NCBI GenBank assembly: GCA_035649235.1 | Contig: DASRJX010000195.1 | Location: forward strand, 1 to 16,673 | DNA: 16,673 bases | DNA from: DASRJX01 sp035649235 | GTDB lineage: Bacteria; Acidobacteriota; Polarisedimenticolia; Gp22-AA2 | Direction: 5' to 3' | Shown here: positions 10,878 to 16,673 of the stretch, piece after piece | How positions within the stretch are numbered: the first letter of the stretch is position 1 | How the letters are laid out: each line of letters begins with the position of its first letter | Program-made: the position numbers and the translations under genes | Notes under the pieces: generated by a model | The model's database searches: none | What the model was told of the DNA's origin: nothing | The model's input: the letters and a program-made list of their open reading frames with translations, nothing else

Positions 10878-12965
10878 ATGCTCAGGCTGCAGGGGGTGAC
10901 GCGCGCCTACGGGGTCCACGAGGTCCTGCGGGGCGTCGACTGGTCGATCCCGCCCCGATCGCGGGTCGGACTCGTCGGTCCGAATGGGTCCGGCAAGACG
11001 ACCCTCCTCAAGGTCATCGCCGGCCTCGAGGAGGCGGACCGTGGGACGATCGACCTGACCCGAGGGCTGACTCTCGGCTACCTGCCGCAGGAGGGCGCGC
11101 GGCTCGCCGAGGGGACCGTCCTCGACGCGCTCCTGGCGCCGTTCGCAGAGGTGGCGGCCCTCGAGCGGGAGCTGGAGCAGCTGCACCACGAGATGGCGAC
11201 GGCCCAGGGCGAAAGGCTCGACAGCCTGATGCGCCGGGCGGGCGAGGTGCAGCACCGCTTCGAGGCGACGGGCGGGTTCACGCTCGAGAGCCAGGCGAAG
11301 GCCATCCTGGGCGGCCTGGGCTTCGGCGCCGAGGATCACGCGCGGCCGCTACGGGAGTTCTCCGGCGGCTACAGGATGCGCGCCGCCCTCGGGGCGCTGC
11401 TCATGGCGCAGCCCGACTACCTCCTGCTCGACGAGCCGACGAACCATCTCGATCTCGAGGCGGTCCAGTGGCTGGAGGCGTTCCTGCTGGACGCGCGCTC
11501 GGCCCTCGTCGTCGTGTCACACGACCGGACCTTCCTCAACCGCCTGGTGACCACCATCGCCGAGATGGAAGGCGGCAGGGTCCGCGTCTGGCCCGGCAAC
11601 TACGACCAGTTCCGCGAGCAGAAGGAACAGACGCGCGAGCTGGCCGCCAAGAAGGCTGCATCCGAGGCGCACCGGGTCGCAGACGTCGAGCGCTTCATCG
11701 AGCGGTTCCGCTACAAGGCGACCAAGGCCCGGCAGGTGCAGAGCCGGATCAAGATGCTGGAGAAGATGGAGCGCACGGAGCTCATGGCAGAGGAGCGCTC
11801 CTGGCGGTTCTCCTTCCCGCCCGTGACGCGCTCGGCGCAGCGCGTGGCCCTGCTCGCGGGCGTCCGCAAGTCGTACGGCGACCGGCAGGTGCTGCAGGGC
11901 CTGGATCTGGAGATCTGGCGGGGCGATCGGATCGCCCTCGTCGGCCCGAACGGCTGCGGCAAGAGCACGCTCCTGCGCGTGGTGTCGGGACGCGAGGCGG
12001 CCGACGCCGGGAAGGTCGAGATCGGCGACAAGGTGGTGACCCACTATTTCGCGCAGCACGTCCTGGAGACGCTGCAGCCGGGCCGGACCGTGCTGGACGA
12101 GCTGCAGGCCTGGGCCCCCGGGAGAAGCGACGGCCAGCTGCGATCGCTCCTGGGCATCTTCCAGTTCTCGGGCGACGAGGTTTTCAAGAAGGTGGAGGTG
12201 CTGAGCGGCGGTGAGAAGAACCGCCTGGCGCTGGCGCGCCTCTGCCTGGATCCCGGTAATTTCCTGCTGCTCGACGAGCCGACCAACCATCTCGATCTGC
12301 CGACCCGCGAGGCGCTCGAGACCGCCCTGGCCGCCTACGGCGGCACGCTGCTGTTCGTGTCGCACGACCGCTACTTCATCAACAAGGTGGCAACGCGCGT
12401 GGCCGCTTTCACGGACGGGCGCCTGACGGTCTACGACGGCGGCTACGACGACTACCTCGGGGCGGCGCGCGGCGCCGCCCCGACCCCGCGCTCGGCCGCG
12501 GTGGCCCGCAACGCGGCGGCTGCCTCCCGCAGGGCGGAGCCGGAGTCCCGGCGCGCCTCTCCCCCGCCCCGGGCCGTGGGATCGCAGGGCCGCGGCGCGG
12601 GACCCAAGGAGAGATCCGCGCACGAGACAAAGGCCGCGGCGCCGGACGCCGGGGCCGGCCGGCCCGCGGCGGCCGACAGGCGGAGCCAGCGACGGGCCGA
12701 GGCGGAGGACCGGAACCGGCGGAACAGCGGGCTGCGCTCCTTCAGGGATCGGGTGCAGAAGATCGAGGGCGCCATCGCGCCGCTGGAGGTCCGCCTCAAG
12801 GAGATCGACGCTCTGATGGCGTCGCCCGACACCTGGCACGAGGCGGGGCTGGCGAAGCGCCTGGGGGAGGAGAAGAAGTCGATCGAGATCGAGCTGGCGC
12901 ATCTCTACGACGACTGGGATCATGCCACCTCCGCGCTGCAGGAGGAGGAGGCGCGGATCTCCTGA
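10878..12965 (+). CDS. ABC-F family ATPase (Uup/YheS-like, ribosome-associated)
   Basis: A 695-residue protein with two ABC ATPase domains and no membrane segments. Domain 1 has Walker A GPNGSGKTT (34-42), signature FSGGYRMR (161-168), Walker B LLLDEPTNHLD (182-192) and SHDR (214-217). Domain 2 has GPNGCGKST (356-364), LSGGEKNR (442-449), LLLDEPTNHLD (463-473) and SHDR (495-498). Both Walker B glutamates are present, so both sites look active. The helical linker (about 243-320) between them is the ABC-F hallmark, the part that reaches the ribosomal P-site/exit region. After a low-complexity Ala/Arg/Pro/Gly stretch (527-610), the tail (611-693) is a charged coiled coil like that of Uup. Translation-factor or ribosome-stress role is expected; antibiotic resistance is possible but not indicated. 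Start supported only by the leaderless promoter. Confidence 0.93.
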   Translation: MLRLQGVTRAYGVHEVLRGVDWSIPPRSRVGLVGPNGSGKTTLLKVIAGLEEADRGTIDLTRGLTLGYLPQEGARLAEGTVLDALLAPFAEVAALERELEQLHHEMATAQGERLDSLMRRAGEVQHRFEATGGFTLESQAKAILGGLGFGAEDHARPLREFSGGYRMRAALGALLMAQPDYLLLDEPTNHLDLEAVQWLEAFLLDARSALVVVSHDRTFLNRLVTTIAEMEGGRVRVWPGNYDQFREQKEQTRELAAKKAASEAHRVADVERFIERFRYKATKARQVQSRIKMLEKMERTELMAEERSWRFSFPPVTRSAQRVALLAGVRKSYGDRQVLQGLDLEIWRGDRIALVGPNGCGKSTLLRVVSGREAADAGKVEIGDKVVTHYFAQHVLETLQPGRTVLDELQAWAPGRSDGQLRSLLGIFQFSGDEVFKKVEVLSGGEKNRLALARLCLDPGNFLLLDEPTNHLDLPTREALETALAAYGGTLLFVSHDRYFINKVATRVAAFTDGRLTVYDGGYDDYLGAARGAAPTPRSAAVARNAAAASRRAEPESRRASPPPRAVGSQGRGAGPKERSAHETKAAAPDAGAGRPAAADRRSQRRAEAEDRNRRNSGLRSFRDRVQKIEGAIAPLEVRLKEIDALMASPDTWHEAGLAKRLGEEKKSIEIELAHLYDDWDHATSALQEEEARIS

Positions 12966-13005
12966 CCACTGGTCCGTGCAGCCGCGGATCTCCCGAACCG
13001 CCGCG

Positions 13006-13014
13006 TGCTAGACT
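13006..13014 (+). promoter_or_regulatory. Candidate extended -10 promoter for the 206-residue exported protein
   Basis: TGC-TAGACT is an extended -10 element ending 9 nt before the ATG at 13024. No Shine-Dalgarno lies between, so a leaderless or 1-3 nt leader mRNA is implied. No clear -35 is seen. A near-identical TGC-TAGAAT precedes the parvulin gene. Confidence 0.4.
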
Positions 13015-13023
13015 CCGGTCATC

Positions 13024-13644
13024 ATGACGTCGCGACCCCGCCTGCTCGGCCTCGTCCTGATGCTGTGCGCTGGCTGGCTCGCCGCCCCGATGGGCCGGGC
13101 GGACATGGTCTACCTGGCCGACGGATGGCGCACCCCGGCGGCCGTCACGACCCCCTTCAAGCGGCTGCTCGCCGCCGGCATCACGACGGACGCCCCCACC
13201 CGCAGGAGGCTCGAGGACCGGTTCGTCAGCATGCTGCGCGCGCACGACGTGGGGTGCCTGACGAGCTACTCCATCGTCCCGACTCTGCCCGCGCCGGAGG
13301 ACCGGCAGAAGGTCGTCGACATGCTGATGGCGCAGCAGGTCGACGGTGTGATCACGGTCAGCCTCGTCCCTCTGAAGGAGACGACGGAGGAGGAGTGGGC
13401 GGCGGCCTGGCGGCAGGCGCTGGAGCAGCCCGGGCGCCTGCGCGATTATGTGGACGCGGCGCTGCGCCGGCCGCCGGAGAAGACCAAGCGCTTCGGCGCC
13501 GAGATCACGCTCTGGAACCTGGCCACGGGCGAGCGCGTCTGGGCCGCCAGGACCGCGGCCGGCAAGATCAACAAGATCCGGGACGCCGCCCCCAACCTCG
13601 TCGATGACGTCATGAACGACCTGATCCACGCGAGGCTGCTCTAG
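13024..13644 (+). CDS. Exported protein of unknown function
   Basis: A 206-residue protein with a signal peptide (SRPR, hydrophobic to about 21, likely cut after GRA at 24-26). C15 lies in the hydrophobic core without a lipobox, so it is not a clear lipoprotein. The mature part alternates helices and strands: a helix near 57-72, SYSIVPTLPA (81-90), a helix near 92-104, DGVITVSLVP (107-116), then a strand-turn-strand ITLWNLATGERVWAARTAAG (161-180) and a C-terminal helix. The ITLWNLATGERVW hairpin and VDGVITVSLV strand recall periplasmic proteins of the CsgG/LpoB/DUF4136-type folds, but I cannot assign the family. It lies 58 bp after the ABC-F gene. Its stop and that of the convergent M50 gene are 23 bp apart. 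Confidence 0.7.
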   Translation: MTSRPRLLGLVLMLCAGWLAAPMGRADMVYLADGWRTPAAVTTPFKRLLAAGITTDAPTRRRLEDRFVSMLRAHDVGCLTSYSIVPTLPAPEDRQKVVDMLMAQQVDGVITVSLVPLKETTEEEWAAAWRQALEQPGRLRDYVDAALRRPPEKTKRFGAEITLWNLATGERVWAARTAAGKINKIRDAAPNLVDDVMNDLIHARLL

Positions 13645-13667
13645 GTTCCGCGAGCCTCCCCGCCGCG

Positions 13668-14393
13668 TCAGCGATAACCCACGCCGGGGTGCAGTAGGCC
13701 GAGCATCAGCGAGAACGCCGGGCCGCGGACGTAGTCGAAGACCCTCCAGGCCGCGAGCAAGCCCAGGATCGCGAACATCGGGTTGCTGGCGACCGAGGCC
13801 ACGAGGCGCCCCAGCGAGTCCGGAAAGAGGCCCTGGATCACGCCGCTCCCGTCGAGGGGCGGCAGCGGGATCAGATTGAAGAGGCCGAGGAGCAGGTTCA
13901 GGCTGAGCGCCACCGACAGGCAGAGCGCCAGCGGGTGCAGCATCGAGCCATCGGCCGTTCCAGGTGGAGGGTCCACGAGATGGCTGAAGTCGACGTGCTC
14001 GGGCGGCACGAAGTAGCCGGCGGCGAGGAGGACCCGGAGGGAAGCAAAGGCGATGAACGCCAGGACCAGGTTCGCCGCTGGTCCGGCCGCCGACATCGCG
14101 GCCAGCCGGCGCGGGTGCCGGCTGCCCCAGGTCGGATCGTACGGCGCCGAAGCCCAGCCCATCATCCAGCCGGAGGTGAAGAACGTGAGGAGCGGGAAGA
14201 CGACGGTGCCGAACGGCTCGCGGCGCACGTGGGGCCAGGGGTTGAGCGTGACCTGCCCGCCACGATAGGCGGTGTCGTCCCCGCCCAGGTGCGCCACGAG
14301 GGCGTGCGATCCTTCGTGGAAGACGAGCGTGAACAGGAAGACGACGTACCAGATGCCGAACCGGGCGATGGCGTCGAGCGCGTCCGCGGGCAT
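13668..14393 (-). CDS. Site-2 protease family (M50) membrane metalloprotease-like protein
   Basis: A 241-residue membrane protein with about five hydrophobic segments (near 13-34, 60-80, 100-125, 155-180, 203-218). The zinc-binding HEGSH (26-30) sits in the first segment, and the second ligand motif FNLIPLPPLDG with D181 lies in the fourth, as in M50 intramembrane proteases. Length fits the short M50 group without PDZ domain. Such proteins cut substrates within the membrane; the substrate is unknown. Start supported by GGAGG 8 nt before ATG. It is the last gene of a probable unit (25 bp after dodecin). Most uncertain is the substrate, since no anti-sigma factor gene is nearby. Confidence 0.9.
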   Translation of the reverse strand: MPADALDAIARFGIWYVVFLFTLVFHEGSHALVAHLGGDDTAYRGGQVTLNPWPHVRREPFGTVVFPLLTFFTSGWMMGWASAPYDPTWGSRHPRRLAAMSAAGPAANLVLAFIAFASLRVLLAAGYFVPPEHVDFSHLVDPPPGTADGSMLHPLALCLSVALSLNLLLGLFNLIPLPPLDGSGVIQGLFPDSLGRLVASVASNPMFAILGLLAAWRVFDYVRGPAFSLMLGLLHPGVGYR

Positions 14394-14418
14394 CGGCCGA
14401 CCCTCCGGATCCCCGGCC

Positions 14419-14628
14419 TCAATCCTCGAGCGTGAAGCCGATCTTGATCGTCACCTGCCAGTAGGCCAGCTTCCCCTTGTCGATGTAGCCGCGCGTCGAC
14501 AGCACCTCGAACCAGCGCATGTTGCGGACCGTCTTCGAGGCCCGGGCCAGCGCCTTCTCGACCGCGTCCTCGACGCTCTTCTTCGACGACCCGGTGAGCT
14601 CGATCGCTTTGTAGACGTGCTCGCTCAT
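14419..14628 (-). CDS. Dodecin, flavin-binding protein
   Basis: A 69-residue protein of the dodecin family, cytoplasmic hollow dodecamers that bind flavins (FMN, riboflavin or related) as stacked pairs, possibly for storage or protection. The family pattern is clear: YKAIELTGSSKKSVEDAVEKA, then RWFEV (38-42) with the likely flavin-stacking W39, and YWQVTIKIGF (56-65) with Q58. Length is normal. The start is the ATG at 14628: GGAGG lies 9 nt upstream; an in-frame GTG three codons earlier would have no spacing at all. It sits 16 bp after the exonuclease stop and 25 bp before the M50 gene. Confidence 0.93.
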   Translation of the reverse strand: MSEHVYKAIELTGSSKKSVEDAVEKALARASKTVRNMRWFEVLSTRGYIDKGKLAYWQVTIKIGFTLED

Positions 14629-14644
14629 GGCACGCACCCTCCCG

Positions 14645-15232
14645 TCATTCGGCGCACCGGCGCCGGTTGAGAAGACCGCACAAGATGAGGGCCTGGTAGT
14701 ATGCGTCGTAGTCGGCGCGGTGGGTGAGCGCCGCGTCCTGGGGCGGCAGGCCCAGCAGCGCCTCCAGGTTCTCCTTGTGGGTCTCGAACCAGCCGATGTC
14801 CAGGCGACCCATCGCCAGCGCCTTGCTGTCGAGAGCCTTGTATCCGAACGGGTTCGGGATCCCGAACCGCTCGAAGTAATAGGCGATGAACGACCAGTCG
14901 AAGACGGCGTTGTGACCGACGAACACCGCCCTGCCGCTGGCTTTTCGCAGTCTCGCGGCGACGAACTCCGCCAGGCGCCGCATCGCCTCGGCCGCCTCCG
15001 TCCCCTCCTGCTCCAGCTTGTCTCGCGGGATCCCGTGCACCTTCATGGCCCCGGGATCGAACCCGGGGGCGATCGGCTTCAGCTCGACGTAGAAGCGATC
15101 CTCCTCCGGCTGCCAGGAGCCGTCGCGGCGGGAGACCGGCACCGCTCCAATCGAGACCATGTTGTAGAGGCCGGGCACCGGCCCGGAAGCTTCGATGTCG
15201 ACGCAGAAGAAGATCTCGCGGGACACGCTCAC
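14645..15232 (-). CDS. DEDDh-family 3'-5' exonuclease
   Basis: A 195-residue protein from the chosen GTG start, with the DnaQ-like exonuclease fold. Catalytic residues are visible: D12 and E14 (VDIEASG), D112 (GHNAVFDWSF), and H171 with D176 (HRADYD), the DEDDh set binding two metal ions. It removes nucleotides from 3' ends of DNA or RNA; no polymerase domain is attached, so it is not DNA polymerase proofreading on its own. The start is uncertain: in-frame GTGs at 15259, 15232 and 15226 are possible, none with a good ribosome site. The catalytic core begins at ARG-E-I-F-F-level residues just after 15226, so 15226 or 15232 is preferred. It follows the parvulin gene by 55 bp and precedes dodecin by 16 bp. 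Confidence 0.88.
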   Translation of the reverse strand: MSVSREIFFCVDIEASGPVPGLYNMVSIGAVPVSRRDGSWQPEEDRFYVELKPIAPGFDPGAMKVHGIPRDKLEQEGTEAAEAMRRLAEFVAARLRKASGRAVFVGHNAVFDWSFIAYYFERFGIPNPFGYKALDSKALAMGRLDIGWFETHKENLEALLGLPPQDAALTHRADYDAYYQALILCGLLNRRRCAE

Positions 15233-15287
15233 GCCCGCGCCGGCCGGCGGGCACAGCACAGCGCGCGGGAGGCCCGCGGCGGGGGCG

Positions 15288-15731
15288 TCACTCGATCCTC
15301 TTGATCAGGTGGTATCCGTAAGGGCTGCGCGACGTGTCGTACTGGCACAGGCCGACCTCGCCGACCTGGAGATGGAAGGAGACGTCGCCGAAGCCGGCCA
15401 CGAGCTGCTCGCGTCCATACTCGCCGGCCGCCTGGGACCGGCTCCGGTTGACGAGCGTGTAGAGGCCCGGATGCTGGTCGTCGGTGTACTGCTTGACCAG
15501 GGCGTCGAAATCCTCTCCCCGGCGGGCGCGCTCGAGCAGCTCGCGGACGAGTGTTGCCGCCTCGTCTTTCGTCCGGGTCACCACCTTGCCCGGAAGCCGG
15601 CCGGAGAAAGACACCAGGAGGTGCTGGACGGTGACCCGGTCCGGCTCCGGCGCGCTCCGCGCCTGCCCGCAGCCCGAAACCCACGGTCCCACGGCCAGAA
15701 GGCCGAGGACGATCAAGACGCCCCGTCGCAT
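15288..15731 (-). CDS. Parvulin-type (PpiC) peptidyl-prolyl isomerase lipoprotein
   Basis: A 147-residue protein with a lipoprotein signal: lipobox V18-S-G-C21, so C21 would be lipid-anchored on the outside of the inner membrane or in the outer membrane. The remainder is one parvulin domain (about 33-147): VQHLLVSF, helix with KDEAATLVRELLERARRGED, DFDALVKQYTDD, VGEVG and the C-terminal SPYGYHLIKRIE. This class isomerises prolyl bonds and helps outer-membrane or periplasmic proteins fold. The usual core sequence around F113-F119 is somewhat divergent, so catalytic activity is likely but unproven. GGGAG precedes the ATG by about 7 nt. It is first in the likely unit parvulin-exonuclease-dodecin-M50. 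Confidence 0.88.
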   Translation of the reverse strand: MRRGVLIVLGLLAVGPWVSGCGQARSAPEPDRVTVQHLLVSFSGRLPGKVVTRTKDEAATLVRELLERARRGEDFDALVKQYTDDQHPGLYTLVNRSRSQAAGEYGREQLVAGFGDVSFHLQVGEVGLCQYDTSRSPYGYHLIKRIE

Positions 15732-15776
15732 GATGGCTCTCCCGCCGCGCCCGATCCCATCGCCGCGGCGACGGCC

Positions 15777-15785
15777 ATTCTAGCA
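15777..15785 (-). promoter_or_regulatory. Candidate extended -10 promoter for the parvulin-exonuclease-dodecin-M50 unit
   Basis: On the minus strand TGC-TAGAAT (5/6 to TATAAT, with TGn) lies 46 bp before the parvulin ATG. No clear -35 was found. Downstream in the leader is the perfect 12-bp palindrome TCGCCGCGGCGA (15760-15771). The 91-bp gap to the GST stop holds no obvious terminator. Confidence 0.4.
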
Positions 15786-15822
15786 GAGCGGTCGCGCGCA
15801 CGGTGGCGGGCGGTCTCGAGGC

Positions 15823-16449
15823 TCAGGCTCTCGGCCGGCGGTCCATGCGGGCGATCCAGTCGCTGACGCGGGGGTGCGTCGAGCCGGGCTTCTGGTGCTC
15901 CGTCAGGATGCGGTGGAACAGGTAGGTGTCGCCGGGCTCGGGAGGGATGACTGCGTACTTGACGAACGGGAACGCGGCGATGTCGGCGGCGGAGAACTCG
16001 CCCAGGAGATGCTCGCGGCCGGTCAGCATCGCTTCGAACAGGTCGAGGTAGCCGGCCATCGCCTTGCCGAGGCGATCGACGCGCGCCATGTCCCGCCGGT
16101 CCTCCGGCTTGTTGAGCTCCGCCTCCATCTCGTTCGGCGGACGCTTCCAGACGCGGTTGAACCAGTCGATGAACAGGAGGCAGTCCGCGCGCCGGGCGGG
16201 CTCCTCGGGATAGAGGGGCGGCGTGTCGGGGAAGTGCTGCTCGAGATGGCGCACGATCTCCATCGAGTCGATGACGACCTGCCCGTCGTGCACCAGGACC
16301 GGTACCAGGTCCTGGCCGCTGACCATGCGCACCATGGAGCGGTCCTCGTCCTTCACCCAGGCCGACTCGGCCGTCAGGCCCTTGTAGGCCAGGGCCATCT
16401 CGACGCGCTCGCAGTTCGTCGACCACTTCATCCGGTAGAGCGTCAGCAC
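15823..16449 (-). CDS. Glutathione S-transferase family protein
   Basis: A 208-residue protein with the two-domain cytosolic GST plan. The thioredoxin-like N-domain (1-77) has STNCERV (10-16) at the active-site position, with C13 and S10 as candidate catalytic residues, cis-Pro P50 (DLVPVL) and the glutathione-binding D61-S62 (IDSMEI). The helical C-domain (85-205) has FSAADIAAFPF (152-162), the N-capping S-x-x-D motif. Such proteins conjugate or reduce substrates with glutathione; some family members have other thiol partners. The substrate is unknown. GTG start chosen because AGGAGA lies 7 nt upstream; an internal ATG would remove the first strand. It starts 2 nt after the upstream AIM24 gene ends, and its ribosome site lies inside that gene. 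Confidence 0.88.
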   Translation of the reverse strand: MLTLYRMKWSTNCERVEMALAYKGLTAESAWVKDEDRSMVRMVSGQDLVPVLVHDGQVVIDSMEIVRHLEQHFPDTPPLYPEEPARRADCLLFIDWFNRVWKRPPNEMEAELNKPEDRRDMARVDRLGKAMAGYLDLFEAMLTGREHLLGEFSAADIAAFPFVKYAVIPPEPGDTYLFHRILTEHQKPGSTHPRVSDWIARMDRRPRA

Positions 16450-16451
16450 CT

Positions 16452-16673
16452 TCAGTCTCCTCTCAGGATATTGCCGAGGACGCCGCTCGTGGCCCCACCC
16501 CCGCCGCCGGTGCGGCCGGGGATGCGCGGGATGAGCCAGGACAGGAAGGCCTGCGTCGAGCGGCTCTGGAGATAGAGATCCCCTGAGCCGCGGAACTCGC
16601 ACACCAGGCCCTCCCCCGACAGGAGCGTCGACTTCCAGCCGCCGACCCGGCGCACGTCGTACGTCAGCCCCTG
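16452..16673 (-). CDS. AIM24 family (TIGR00266-like) protein, C-terminal 73 residues; start off the right edge
   Basis: The 73 visible residues contain the AIM24/DUF124 C-terminal pattern GGWKSTLLSGEGLVCEF followed by a strand-rich GSGDLYLQSRS and a helix. The tail is glycine-rich (GRTGGGGGATSG). The frame is open to the right edge, so the N-terminus lies outside the window. AIM24 proteins are beta-barrel-fold proteins of poorly defined, possibly membrane- or mitochondria-related, function. The last codons overlap the ribosome site of the GST gene, which starts 2 nt after this stop, so the two are probably translated together. Confidence 0.85.
   Translation of the reverse strand, partial: QGLTYDVRRVGGWKSTLLSGEGLVCEFRGSGDLYLQSRSTQAFLSWLIPRIPGRTGGGGGATSGVLGNILRGD

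Noticed and set aside
11517..12923. A 468-codon frame antisense to the ABC-F gene
   Set aside because: Shadow of a gene with unmistakable Walker and signature motifs.
12796..13629. A 277-codon minus-strand frame over the end of ABC-F and the 206-residue gene
   Set aside because: No motifs, Arg/Asp-rich shadow composition; it spans two plus-strand genes.
13632..13658. GAGGCT/AGCCTC inverted repeat between the convergent 206-residue and M50 genes
   Set aside because: Short stem with a 15-nt loop, partly in coding sequence, and no T-tract; too weak to call a bidirectional terminator.

Overview
The window is high-GC bacterial DNA and tightly packed: 14 genes, no gap over about 180 bp, no RNA genes, insertion sequences, CRISPR arrays or phage genes. 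Many features fit a didermic, Acidobacteriota-like environmental bacterium: an 1,107-residue exported sortilin/BNR-repeat protein, an FG-GAP repeat protein, a beta-barrel-like exported protein, a Tat-exported aminotransferase, a parvulin lipoprotein and a fused class I fumarase. This taxonomic guess rests on gene content only and is weak. Because GC is so high, many long antisense frames stay open; these are shadows, not genes.

Left part (1-5227, all minus strand): a secreted FG-GAP/VCBS beta-propeller protein cut by the left edge, a Tat-exported histidinol-phosphate-aminotransferase-like enzyme, a short-chain dehydrogenase and a class I fumarate hydratase. In transcription order this is fumarase, dehydrogenase (20 bp gap), aminotransferase (63-64 bp gap with its own perfect TATAAT), FG-GAP protein.

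Middle (5265-13644, mostly plus strand): a small exported beta-barrel-like protein that diverges from the fumarase with only 37 bp between start codons; a convergent gene for an unknown exported 304-residue protein; the giant BNR-propeller protein, divergent from the 304-residue gene with a promoter-like element facing each way; a tandem ACT-domain protein; an ABC-F ATPase; and an unknown 206-residue exported protein.

Right part (13668-16673, all minus strand): a likely four-gene unit transcribed as parvulin lipoprotein, DEDDh exonuclease, dodecin, M50 site-2-protease-like membrane protein; upstream of it a glutathione S-transferase-like gene that starts 2 nt after the stop of an AIM24-family gene, which is cut by the right edge.

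No obvious new multi-gene system is present; most genes are recognisable housekeeping or envelope genes. The best leads are regulatory. The 37-bp fumarase/beta-barrel interval holds a near-symmetric element that reads as an extended -10 promoter on both strands. Three genes without a Shine-Dalgarno sequence (fumarase, ABC-F, the 206-residue protein) each have a -10-like hexamer 6-9 nt before ATG, which suggests leaderless transcripts. All promoter calls are by eye.
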